Shown piece by piece: positions 1 to 6,747 of a stretch of 64,000 bases of DNA. Within the stretch, counting starts at the first letter, position 1. Every line of letters starts with the position of its first letter. The stretch is from Brevibacillus antibioticus (lineage in GTDB: Bacteria > Bacillota > Bacilli > Brevibacillales > Brevibacillaceae), in contig NZ_SZNK01000001.1 in the NCBI RefSeq assembly GCF_005217615.1, positions 5,876,501-5,940,500 of the forward strand. Direction: 5' to 3'. The notes beneath the pieces are model-generated. The model was not told the DNA's origin and made no database searches. It saw nothing but the letters and a program-made list of their open reading frames with translations. The translations under genes were made by a program, and so were the position numbers.

Positions 1-353
1 TGGACGAGCCTACTGCGTATCTGGATCGCTATCAGACCAAAAATTTGCTGCGGGAGCTCGATGCGATTCACCAGCAAGGAACGACTGTTTTGATGGCAAC
101 ACACGATATGGATATTGCGTTTGAATGGGCAGAGTGGATTTGCATCATGGATGAAGGCAGGCTTGTTTTCGCGGGAGATCCGCAGGAGGCATTAGAAAAT
201 CGAACCATGCTGGAGAGTCTTCATCTGGGTATGCCGTTGCTCGTTGATGTGTGGGAGGTACTGCCTGAGCAGTGGAAGCGCGAGCTGGGCGGAAATATTC
301 CACGTTCGGTCGACGAGCTGCGAAAAATGCTCAGTGTTCAGCGGGTGTGGTGA
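1..353 (+). CDS. ABC transporter ATP-binding protein, C-terminal part (cobalt/ECF type), cut by window edge
   Basis: The reading frame is open from base 3 and begins inside Walker B and the D-loop (DEPTAYLD). The H-loop histidine follows in MATHDMD, and the tail after the ATPase core is typical of CbiO/EcfA energy-coupling ATPases. The protein would energise uptake of cobalt or a vitamin through a membrane EcfT/CbiQ partner, which must lie upstream of the window. The Walker A part is missing only because the window starts here. The ATPase assignment is firm. The cobalt substrate is inferred from the general look of the C-terminus and is not proven. Confidence 0.8.
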   Translation, partial: DEPTAYLDRYQTKNLLRELDAIHQQGTTVLMATHDMDIAFEWAEWICIMDEGRLVFAGDPQEALENRTMLESLHLGMPLLVDVWEVLPEQWKRELGGNIPRSVDELRKMLSVQRVW

Positions 354-409
354 ATGGGGTGAGCGCTTTCGGGCAAACTAACCCCAAAAAGCCATGGAGG
401 TACGCTGGT

Positions 410-574
410 ATGGAACAAGACTCTGTCATGAGTACATCAGTCCCGAATCACCAGGAAAAAGGAATTTCACGCAAGCTGAAGGATGAATTGATGTATCAAG
501 TATTAGAAAAAGATATGACCACCGTCGAGCAGGAAAAGAAGCTAAAAGATGATTATTTAAAAGGAAAAGCGTAA
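410..574 (+). CDS. small hydrophilic protein, unknown function
   Basis: This 54-residue charged protein starts at ATG 410, preceded by GGAGG at 396-400. It begins 56 bases after the ATPase stop and is followed at once by a terminator, so it is probably the last gene of the same operon. It has no signal peptide, membrane segment or cysteine pair. The second half is rich in Lys, Glu and Asp and looks helical (ending LKDDYLKGKA). No family is recognised. The clean ribosome binding site and operon position support it as a real gene. Confidence 0.6.
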   Translation: MEQDSVMSTSVPNHQEKGISRKLKDELMYQVLEKDMTTVEQEKKLKDDYLKGKA

Positions 575-584
575 ATTTGCGCCA

Positions 585-626
585 AAAAGCCCTTCTCGGC
601 CACATCAAGGCGTGAAGGGCTTTTTT
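585..626 (+). terminator. rho-independent terminator
   Basis: Arms AAGCCCTTC and GAAGGGCTT flank a loop of about 18 bases and end in a run of six T. It closes the operon of the ABC ATPase and the small protein. Confidence 0.8.
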
Positions 627-730
627 ACATGGAATAATCCCCGTACCCACCCTCGTCTGTCAGACAAAATCAACACACGGTAGTTACAATACAACGTACG
701 CAGTACTCATGTCACAATGCTGGGCATCTT

Positions 731-857
731 ATGTAAGAGAGGGATTTGAACCCTCGGGGTGGCCCCTCGACTCTGCTGGAATTTTCAACATATACCCTGT
801 TGAAGGGGGGCGTGTTCGCCTTTTGCAGACAGACTACCGACTTCCATGCGTCTTACG
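731..857 (-). ncRNA. tRNA-like RNA directly downstream of the DIP1984 remnant
   Basis: Read on the minus strand, the RNA starts with CGTAAGA (857-851) and ends with TCTTACA (738-732), giving a six-pair acceptor-like stem plus a C-A mismatch at the first pair. Directly joined to the 3' acceptor strand is a perfect T-arm: stem GAGGG/CCCTC with loop TTCAAAT, the canonical T-loop pattern. The interior is not a normal tRNA. It has a D-loop-like AGTCGGTAG without a clear D-stem, a GGCG-AACA-CGCC hairpin, a seven-pair hairpin TTCAACA/TGTTGAA with loop GGGTATA (804-784), and a GGGG/CCCC mini-hairpin. At about 127 nt, with no T33 in the loop and no encoded CCA, it is unlikely to decode codons. It begins one base after the stop codon of the DIP1984 pseudogene on the same strand. 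Confidence 0.55.
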
Positions 858-1182
858 TTAAGCTTCTTGCAGTTCTGTTAACCAGTTGAATTGTTGAATG
901 CTTGCATCCAATTCCCGGTACTGTTTAGACAGCTCATCGACTTGCTTTTGCAACTGGCCAATACTTACGGTCGAGCAAATCTTGACCTCTGAGCGGCTAT
1001 AGCGATCATGCTTGACTGTGGCTGCCTGGATCAGGTCGGCAGCTCATGCCGCTTTGCACCAAGAATATCACGTTTGGTTAACGCATCTGAGAGCGTCATG
1101 GTGTCCTGAAAACGGCAGGACGCATTGGTTCGATTCGCTTTTGATAATCGGCACGAATGATTAACGCTTCCGCGAGTTTCAC
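858..1182 (-). pseudogene. DIP1984-family protein, broken by an internal deletion and a frameshift
   Basis: The GTG start at 1182 follows a CAGGGGG ribosome binding site and opens with VKLAEALIIRADYQKRIEP, the typical DIP1984 N-terminus. Shortly after, the frame slips and the expected central part (about 40 residues) is missing; homology resumes in another frame as FQDTMTLSDALTKRD. A second shift, one base lost near 1025-1035, leads to the intact C-terminus RYSRSEVKICSTVSIGQ through to NWLTELQEA and a stop at 860-858. Intact family members are about 150 residues and mostly coiled coil. No function can remain. The upstream partner genes that such proteins may have are absent. Confidence 0.85.
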
Positions 1183-1327
1183 AACCGTAACCCCCTGATA
1201 AAATATGGTAAAATTTGATTTTCGCTGAAAAGGTAAGAAGATTTGCACGGATTTTGTAGGGATATGTCCATTCATCACGAATAACGTAAAGAAGGCACTT
1301 ACTTACAATGGGAGAAGTGATGAGGTT

Positions 1328-1822
1328 GTGATTTCAACTTTGAATAAGACGCTATGCGTTCAGCAACTTGTAGAAAAATTAAGAGACAAGCAGCTTCTTC
1401 ATGTACCAATCGCTGATCTTCGAGAATCCAATAACGCGTTGTATGAATACGTCAATCAGCTCAATGACTCGATTGCGATCATTCCGACTACGATTAATTC
1501 CGTCATTACAGGCGTCATCCGCTTCCAGGAAGGGTACTTTATTACCCTGGGCATGCTTATTTGGAAAGACGCTAACAAAAAAGGGGCGTTCAAAGAAGGG
1601 ACATTTCTTTTTTACAAGCATGACGCTCATGATTCAATTGAAGATTGCGTCCACATTACCAATTCCATCGAAAATCACAATCTGATGGAAAGCCTGTTCT
1701 TTGCCTGCTGCGAGAGTAAGGATGGCAATTCCGTGCTTTCCTATTCGCATATCGAGCATGCGATTACATACGGGGAGCTGTATCGTGACATGAAGACCAA
1801 AATCAAAAAAGGGTTTGCGTAA
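1328..1822 (+). CDS. hypothetical protein, 164 aa
   Basis: The GTG start at 1328 has weak purine-rich sequence upstream (GGGAGAAG, then GATGAGG). The protein is soluble, with no signal peptide or membrane helix, and begins with a leucine- and lysine-rich helix (QQLVEKLRDKQLLH). A patterned middle section (INSVITGVIRFQEGYFITLG) looks like alternating beta strands, and there is a CC pair near residue 126. No family is recognised. It lies 29 bases ahead of the next gene and may be co-transcribed with it. A role cannot be assigned. Confidence 0.65.
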   Translation: MISTLNKTLCVQQLVEKLRDKQLLHVPIADLRESNNALYEYVNQLNDSIAIIPTTINSVITGVIRFQEGYFITLGMLIWKDANKKGAFKEGTFLFYKHDAHDSIEDCVHITNSIENHNLMESLFFACCESKDGNSVLSYSHIEHAITYGELYRDMKTKIKKGFA

Positions 1823-1851
1823 TCGCTGCAAAACAGGAGGTGGAATAAACT

Positions 1852-2397
1852 TTGACATGGCTTCTTTGCTTGCTGCTTGTGACTAGTTCTTCTGGTACTT
1901 GGGGAGAGCCTTTGGCGGTCATTCAGAATGAGCTGATCGAGCGCGAGGCACATACATTCGTGGAGCGATTCATGGTGGAAGATCTCGAAAAGCATCCCGA
2001 TGTCCAAGTGTATATCGTAGCAAAAGGGTACGAGCATGTTTTGAAAAAGGATGGCCAGACAGACGCAGCATTAGTTTCACAGTATGGACTGCAGGATCCC
2101 GAGAGAAAAATCGAAGGCATAGATAAGGAAACAATCGAGAGACTTGAAAAGAAATACAACTTGAAGCCACCAGAGCCCGAAATTATCTCATACGATCAGC
2201 ATATTCTCGTAGAGCGTTTGGAAAAAGACAACAGAATTCGCAATGTGATGATCATCACGGTCATTAGCACACACAATCGGGTAAGAATAGACTTTTTGGA
2301 TGTTAGAACAGGTAAGTTCCAGTCCGAGAAGAGCAATGGACCGATGTCCTATGATTTTGGTGGTCCAGGGTGGCCGGAAGAGCCAATCAAGAAGTAG
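1852..2397 (+). CDS. putative secreted protein, unknown
   Basis: The start is TTG at 1852, fixed by an AGGAGGTGG site at 1835-1843 and an in-frame stop just upstream. The first 17 residues (MTWLLCLLLVTSSSGTW) are hydrophobic and look like a short signal peptide. The rest, to 181 aa, is charged, with a helical EKDNRIRNVMIITV region followed by a beta-like section and a Gly/Pro-rich end (DFGGPGWPEEP). No catalytic motif or known family is recognised. It probably shares a transcript with the preceding gene. Confidence 0.6.
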   Translation: MTWLLCLLLVTSSSGTWGEPLAVIQNELIEREAHTFVERFMVEDLEKHPDVQVYIVAKGYEHVLKKDGQTDAALVSQYGLQDPERKIEGIDKETIERLEKKYNLKPPEPEIISYDQHILVERLEKDNRIRNVMIITVISTHNRVRIDFLDVRTGKFQSEKSNGPMSYDFGGPGWPEEPIKK

Positions 2398-2610
2398 GTT
2401 TTTGGTAGATGGAAAACCTTTACATTATAGGTTCTGAGTGATATACTGCTTTAAATTTTAAAAATTTCCAATTGAAGAGGAGTTTACCTATATTATGATG
2501 ACCAAGAAGTAACGTCTTGCCATCCACCAGTTGGCCCGACCCCCTCCATGTAAATGGTTTTGTCTAACCACAAATAAAAACCACTTACAACAAAATGGAG
2601 GAATATCACG

Positions 2611-3165
2611 ATGAGTAAACCTGAAATGAATGTTGCCTTAGTAATCGGTCCGGATACGGATCTGGATAGCCAAGCAATCCGGAATACACTTGAGTATTTT
2701 GGAGCTCGTGTCTTTACGTACTGGATTGGTCGACCAAGCGATTTGATTGATGTATTGAATGGCAACGATCTCTACCCAAATACCGACATGATTGTTCTGA
2801 ATTTCCATGGTGATGAGGGAAGCCTGATCATGCCAGAGCTGGGCGAGGAGGTTTACGAGGAAGGGGAACCAAAGGGTGATTTTGGTCCTGACGAGGTTAG
2901 ACGTTTTGCCAAGCTGGATGGAAAAATCGTGTTAGGTAACGGATGCTCGCTGGGTGATCCCGAATTAGCGAAGGCCTTTCTGGACAGTGGTTGCCATACG
3001 TATATTGGGCCAGATGATTACCCGGACGGAAGTTCTGCGCTGATGTTCACACTGCGCTTTTTCTACGAGGTAATTCAAAACAAGAAAAGCGTGGAAGAAG
3101 CTTTTCGAATCGCAAAAGCAACGGATGAAGAAACAAAGATGTATCAGTGTTATGTAAAAGAATAA
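2611..3165 (+). CDS. stand-alone CHAT/caspase-like (clan CD) cysteine peptidase-fold protein
   Basis: This 184-residue protein starts at ATG 2611 after a GGAGG site. It shows the two signatures of the clan CD fold. One is a hydrophobic strand ending in His-Gly (IVLNFHGDEG, His66); the other is a strand ending in Gly-Cys (KIVLGNGCSLG, Cys112). After the Cys come the usual trailing elements of CHAT domains: a YIGPDDYPDG strand-turn, a helix ALMFTLRFFYEVI and a KSVEEAFRIA helix. The His-Cys dyad is therefore intact. It is a minimal domain with no repeats or sensor domains attached and is followed by a terminator, so it is monocistronic. Such proteins have sometimes been given unrelated enzyme names. 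Substrate and role are unknown. Confidence 0.6.
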   Translation: MSKPEMNVALVIGPDTDLDSQAIRNTLEYFGARVFTYWIGRPSDLIDVLNGNDLYPNTDMIVLNFHGDEGSLIMPELGEEVYEEGEPKGDFGPDEVRRFAKLDGKIVLGNGCSLGDPELAKAFLDSGCHTYIGPDDYPDGSSALMFTLRFFYEVIQNKKSVEEAFRIAKATDEETKMYQCYVKE

Positions 3166-3180
3166 TTTGCAACGCAGAGG

Positions 3181-3212
3181 GAGCCTTTTTAAGGCTCTTT
3201 TTGCGTTTTTTT
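3181..3212 (+). terminator. rho-independent terminator
   Basis: GAGCCTT and AAGGCTC pair around a TTT loop and are followed by TTTTTGCGTTTTTT. It ends the CHAT-like gene. Confidence 0.85.
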
Positions 3213-3260
3213 GAGTGATTTGTTACCAGATGAATAAATGGTTAGAAGAACAGAACTTTC

Positions 3261-3730
3261 TTGAACGAAAAATACGCTGGAGCTGATTTGGTGAAGTACG
3301 AAAAAATCGCGCCAGTCCAAGTCTTTAACCTCGATGAGGGAACATGGCGTGATCATTTGAAAAAGACGGGGGAACTGGTAAATCGCCAGCAGCAGGCAGA
3401 AGACTTTATGAAGGAGTATGACGCGCAGGCAGAACGCGTAAAAGCGATGATTCAGAAGAAGATCGGAAAAGATGCATCAGTGATGGCTGTTCGTGTCACA
3501 GCGAAAGAAGTTCGAGTGATGGGGATGAAACAGCTATCTTCTTGATTGTCAACAAAGACGGTGATGCCCAAAAAATCGGGAAGCAGCTTCAGGAAAATCC
3601 GATTTGGCAAGGCTTGAAAGCAGTGAAAAACAATCATGTGTATGTGCTGAATGGACAGCCGTGGCTGGACTACTCATCACTGGGACACAAAATTGCATTG
3701 GATGATGCAGAAAAACTGTTTGCTGAATAA
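3261..3730 (+). pseudogene. iron-siderophore ABC transporter substrate-binding protein remnant (FeuA/FhuD type)
   Basis: Two overlapping frames together give a truncated siderophore-binding lipoprotein. The first runs from NEKYAGADLVKYEKIAPV through the long backbone helix region (EDFMKEYDAQAERVKAMI) to EVRVMG. After a frame change near 3520 the second frame reads DETAIFLIVNKDGDAQKI and NHVYVLNGQPWLDY to the stop at 3730. The signal peptide, lipobox, most of lobe 1 and a segment between the two frames are missing, so both the 5' end and part of the middle have been deleted. No permease or ATPase genes lie next to it. Confidence 0.8.
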
Positions 3731-3745
3731 TCTAGTCAGTCGTTG

Positions 3746-3785
3746 AAAAAGGGCGTAGGCAAATGCTTGCGTCCTTTTTCTTTTA
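3746..3785 (+). terminator. terminator behind the siderophore-binding remnant
   Basis: AAAAAGGGCG and CGTCCTTTTT pair (one G-T) around a loop of about 16 bases and run into TTTTTCTTTT. Confidence 0.75.
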
Positions 3786-3853
3786 GGTGAGTGTACAGGC
3801 AAATCATGAGAAATGTGCATACAGTAGGGTGTCTAAGGAAAGGGGGAGACAGA

Positions 3854-3940
3854 ATGGGTTTCTTTGATGGCTTTGACGACTTTGCTCTGATCCTGGTCCT
3901 TTTCATTTTGTTGGTAATTGTCGGTTGTGATTGTAATTAG
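3854..3940 (+). CDS. tiny transmembrane YjcZ-type sporulation protein (28 aa)
   Basis: A 28-residue protein starts at ATG 3854 with AAGGGGGAG about 8 bases upstream. The sequence MGFFDGFDDFALILVLFIL is a short acidic N-terminus followed by one hydrophobic helix ending in VGCDCN. This is the hallmark of the tiny-TM YjcZ-like family of Bacillus and Paenibacillus (FALIxVLFILLxIVG), whose members are small, often multi-copy and expressed in sporulation. It has its own terminator. Family membership is a confident motif call; the exact role in the spore is not known. Confidence 0.8.
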   Translation: MGFFDGFDDFALILVLFILLVIVGCDCN

Positions 3941-3950
3941 GTAAAGAAGT

Positions 3951-3990
3951 AATGCAAAGGGACAAACGATCCCTTTGCATTATTCATTTA
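3951..3990 (+). terminator. terminator of the YjcZ-type gene
   Basis: AATGCAAAGGGA and TCCCTTTGCATT form a perfect 12-pair stem with a 7-base loop, followed by TATTCATTT. Confidence 0.75.
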
Positions 3991-4012
3991 TGAAATGAGG
4001 TGAGAGTGAAAA

Positions 4013-4297
4013 GTGGCTAGACAAATGAATGGCTTTAGCCCTGAATTTGCAGATTGGCTGAAATCAAATAAGGTCTCGGTCAGAAAGCTGCAGAAGAATC
4101 CAGAATCCCTTGGGCAGTATTATCAAGAGTGGGCAAAAACGAGCCGTCGGACGAGAAAAGAGTCCCGACCACCACGGCTTTCTAATCTAAATCTTGATAT
4201 AGGCACAATCCTCAATGGTGTAAAAGTAGCGAACGAGGTATTCAAAACTTTCCAAGGAGCAAATGGGATTGGAAGTATGTTTAGAAGGTTTATGTAG
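4013..4297 (+). CDS. hypothetical protein, 94 aa, basic
   Basis: The GTG start at 4013 follows ATGAGGTGAGA. The protein is basic, with a helical first half (FADWLKSNKVSVRKLQKNP), an Arg/Lys-rich hinge (TSRRTRKESRPPR) and a C-terminal helix rich in Phe and Gly. No signal peptide or membrane segment is present and no family is recognised. Its position after a sporulation-type tiny gene and its small basic nature would fit a spore-associated protein, but this is only a guess. Confidence 0.55.
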   Translation: MARQMNGFSPEFADWLKSNKVSVRKLQKNPESLGQYYQEWAKTSRRTRKESRPPRLSNLNLDIGTILNGVKVANEVFKTFQGANGIGSMFRRFM

Positions 4298-4321
4298 GGA
4301 AAACACGAATCTTACCAGGAT

Positions 4322-5035
4322 TTATTCCACTAACCCCAACTCTTCATAAACCTTGCTGGACACAACACCGTTTGATATTAATTTTCGATCCCTTTGAAAT
4401 TTCTTTAGAGCTGCAGTTGTCGAGGATCGAAACTTGCCATCGCATATTCCGTGATAATAACCACCGCTCTTCAATCGAGATTGAATGAGCTGTACATCTC
4501 CACCAACGTCGCCCTCGGCTAAATCTCTAGGATTGTGGCTCGGGTCCCCCAATACATGACCATAAATCGTTACTTTTGTTCCGAGTGGAATCATCTTGAA
4601 CAGTTCGATGACGTCGTTGTTTCGCATGCGGATACAACCATGGCTCAAATGCTGTCCGATGGAGTGTGGCTTATTTGTGCCGTGGATGCCATAAATTCCC
4701 CAAGGGACGTTTAAACCTAACCAACGTGGACCGAATGAGGCTCCCCAATCTTTTCCTTTGGATATGATTTTGTATTCTCCAACCGGCGTAGGTGTAGAAG
4801 GATTACCAACTGCAACGGAATAAGTTTTTACTGTTTTTCCGTGCTTTTTGACAAGTAACTTGTGTTTTCTGGGATAAACCTCAATCGTAATAATCCCTTG
4901 GTCGCTAATGATTGGTAACGAATGCTCGGCGTAAACGATTTTCTGACCGATTTCGATTTCTACAGGAAAGCCTACGGCTAGGAGAAGAATGGTAGCAAAA
5001 TAAATGAGCAAGTGAGTTATCGTTCGATACACCAT
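4322..5035 (-). CDS. L,D-transpeptidase (YkuD domain) with C-terminal peptidoglycan-binding domain
   Basis: The enzyme cross-links or modifies peptidoglycan stem peptides outside the membrane. An N-terminal hydrophobic segment (THLLIYFATILLLAVGF) acts as signal or anchor. The YkuD domain (about residues 45-155) ends in the catalytic motif SHGCIRMRNND, with a preceding GIYGIHGTNKP His motif. A linker leads to a PG_binding_1 domain (GGDVQLIQSRLKSGGYY to ALKKFQRDRKL). ATG 5035 is used; a TTG six bases earlier is possible because the ribosome binding site is weak (GGATGAAC). The gene stands alone, convergent with the 4013 gene. The order of catalytic domain followed by binding domain is common in Bacillales. 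Confidence 0.9.
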   Translation of the reverse strand: MVYRTITHLLIYFATILLLAVGFPVEIEIGQKIVYAEHSLPIISDQGIITIEVYPRKHKLLVKKHGKTVKTYSVAVGNPSTPTPVGEYKIISKGKDWGASFGPRWLGLNVPWGIYGIHGTNKPHSIGQHLSHGCIRMRNNDVIELFKMIPLGTKVTIYGHVLGDPSHNPRDLAEGDVGGDVQLIQSRLKSGGYYHGICDGKFRSSTTAALKKFQRDRKLISNGVVSSKVYEELGLVE

Positions 5036-5119
5036 TGTCAATGTTCATCCGATCATCTGTTTTTTTCGCAGTACAACTTTAGTTTGTGAATGAAAACAGC
5101 ATTTTATTCGGGTGCAAGT

Positions 5120-5148
5120 GAAAGCCCTCCTCATTTGAGAAGGGCTGT
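5120..5148 (-). terminator. terminator of glutamine synthetase gene
   Basis: On the minus strand AGCCCTTCTC and GAGGAGGGCT pair around AAAT and are followed by TTTC. It lies just after the stop of the glutamine synthetase gene. Confidence 0.65.
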
Positions 5149-5156
5149 TTCTTTGC

Positions 5157-6578
5157 TTATAGGTCGTAATACAGTTCATACTCTTTCGGATTCACAGTTC
5201 GCTCAACTTGCTCAATCTCACCGCGTTTTTGTGCAATCCAGCCCTCGATTACTTCTTTTGTGAAGACATTCCCTTTGAGCAAGAAAGCATGGTCTTGTTC
5301 AAGTCCAGCAAGTGCTTCTGCAAGAGAGGCGGGAGCGCTCTTGATCTCGTGTTTTTCCGCATTGGACAAGTCGTAGATGTTTTTATCCAATGGCCCAAAG
5401 CCCAGTTCACGCGGGTCGAGCTTGCGCTTGATGCCATCGAGGCCTGCCATCAGCATGGCGGCAAATGCCAGGTATGGGTTGGCAGTAGAGTCCGGGGTGC
5501 GGAACTCAATGCGGGACGCTTTTGGCGTAACGGCAGCAATCGGAATCCGAACGGCAGCAGAGCGATTTCCTTTGGAGAAGACCAGATTTACTGGTGCTTC
5601 GTAGCCCGGAACCAGTCGCTTGAACGAGTTGGTGCTCGGGTTAGTCAAGGCGATTAACGCAGGGGCGTGGTGCAAAATACCACCAATGTAGTGCAGCGCA
5701 GTCTCACTCAGGTTTGCGTAACCGCCTTGCTCATAGAATAACGGGGTATTGCCGTGAAACAAGCTTTGGTGAACGTGCATCCCAGATCCGTTGTCACCAA
5801 CGATTGGTTTTGGCATGAAAGTAGCTGTTTTGCCATGCTTCGCAGCTACGTTGCGCACGATGTATTTGAACAGCAATAGATTGTCTGCTGTACGAGTCAG
5901 AGTATCGAAGCGGAAATTAATCTCACCTTGACCGGCTGTTGCCACCTCATGGTGATGGCGCTCTACATGCAAGCCGCATTTCGTCATCAACGTGCACATT
6001 TCATTGCGGATATCCATTTGCGAGTCAGTTGGTTGAACAGGGAAGTATCCGCCCTTGTTGCGTACTTTGTAGCCGAGGTTTTGTCCTTCTTTACCTGTGT
6101 TCCAGAAGGCTTCTTCTGAATCGATATGGAAGAAGGAGCCGGACGGACCAGAGGCATAGCGTACGTTGTCAAAGAGGAAGAATTCGGATTCTGGGCCAAA
6201 GTAAGCAGCGGTAGCGAGGCCGGATTGTTGCAGATAGGCTTCGGCCTTGAGGGCAATGCTGCGAGGATCGCGTGTGTAGACGGTGTTGTCTGGATTGACG
6301 ATGTTGCAGACCATATTCATGGTTTTGGATTCTACAAAAGGATCGATGAAGGCTGTTGCCGGATCGGGCATGGCTACCATGTCGCTTTCTTCAATAGACT
6401 TGTAGCCGGTTAGACTGGAGCCGTCAAAGGCGACGCCATTGCGGAATGTTCCTTCATCGACCGCGTAGGCAGGAACGGTGACATGGTGCTGGCGGCCAAG
6501 CAGGTCAACGATGCGAAAATCTACATATTCCACTTTTTCTGCGTCAATTGTGGACAAGACTGTTTTCATATCCAACAT
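5157..6578 (-). CDS. glnA: glutamine synthetase, type I beta-like
   Basis: It makes glutamine from glutamate, ammonia and ATP as a cytoplasmic dodecamer. The order of motifs is complete: VAFDGSSLTGYKSIEESDM, metal-binding YFGPESEFFLF and GQGEINFRFDT, NGSGMHVHQSL, the ATP/glutamate region NPSTNSFKRLVPGYEAPVN and RIEFRTPDSTANPYL. At 473 residues it is longer than the roughly 444-residue alpha-type enzyme that forms the glnRA operon in Bacillus. It carries a KNIYDL motif near residue 400, matching the adenylylation-site tyrosine region of beta-type enzymes. There is no glnR beside it. ATG 6578 has GGAG eight bases upstream. A TnrA/GlnR box lies in the promoter region, so it is probably nitrogen regulated. 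Confidence 0.9.
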   Translation of the reverse strand: MLDMKTVLSTIDAEKVEYVDFRIVDLLGRQHHVTVPAYAVDEGTFRNGVAFDGSSLTGYKSIEESDMVAMPDPATAFIDPFVESKTMNMVCNIVNPDNTVYTRDPRSIALKAEAYLQQSGLATAAYFGPESEFFLFDNVRYASGPSGSFFHIDSEEAFWNTGKEGQNLGYKVRNKGGYFPVQPTDSQMDIRNEMCTLMTKCGLHVERHHHEVATAGQGEINFRFDTLTRTADNLLLFKYIVRNVAAKHGKTATFMPKPIVGDNGSGMHVHQSLFHGNTPLFYEQGGYANLSETALHYIGGILHHAPALIALTNPSTNSFKRLVPGYEAPVNLVFSKGNRSAAVRIPIAAVTPKASRIEFRTPDSTANPYLAFAAMLMAGLDGIKRKLDPRELGFGPLDKNIYDLSNAEKHEIKSAPASLAEALAGLEQDHAFLLKGNVFTKEVIEGWIAQKRGEIEQVERTVNPKEYELYYDL

Positions 6579-6614
6579 GACTCACTCCATTCACGAATGA
6601 AAGTTATGAATTCA

Positions 6615-6620
6615 TTATAA
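6615..6620 (-). promoter_or_regulatory. -10 element of the glutamine synthetase promoter
   Basis: The minus strand reads TATAAT here. The hexamer 17 bases upstream (CAGGAA) is a poor -35, as expected for an activator-dependent promoter. The predicted transcript start is near 6608, about 30 bases before the gene. Confidence 0.5.
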
Positions 6621-6650
6621 TGTTTGCCAAGAGGTTTCCTGACGTTTAAT

Positions 6651-6667
6651 GTTATATTTTCTAACAT
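6651..6667. promoter_or_regulatory. TnrA/GlnR box
   Basis: TGTTATATTTTCTAACA matches TGTNA-N7-TNACA exactly and is a near-perfect palindrome. Its centre lies about 50 bases upstream of the predicted start for the glutamine synthetase gene, the spacing known for TnrA-activated promoters. It also sits about 57 bases upstream of a possible start for the divergent panE-like gene, so it could act in both directions. Confidence 0.75.
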
Positions 6668-6747
6668 TGTATTGTGGGGTTTAGAAAATGGTTACTTTCT
6701 AATAAAATGTAGACAAACCATGACTTATAAACGCGGAGGCGATATAG

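Noticed and set aside
731-857. An ordinary tRNA gene
   Set aside because: The T-arm is perfect, but no seven-base anticodon loop with T33 and no D-stem can be drawn; total length is about 127 nt and no CCA is encoded.
2495-2512. A five-codon leader peptide behind GAGGAG
   Set aside because: Too short, no attenuator structure follows, and the next gene has its own binding site.
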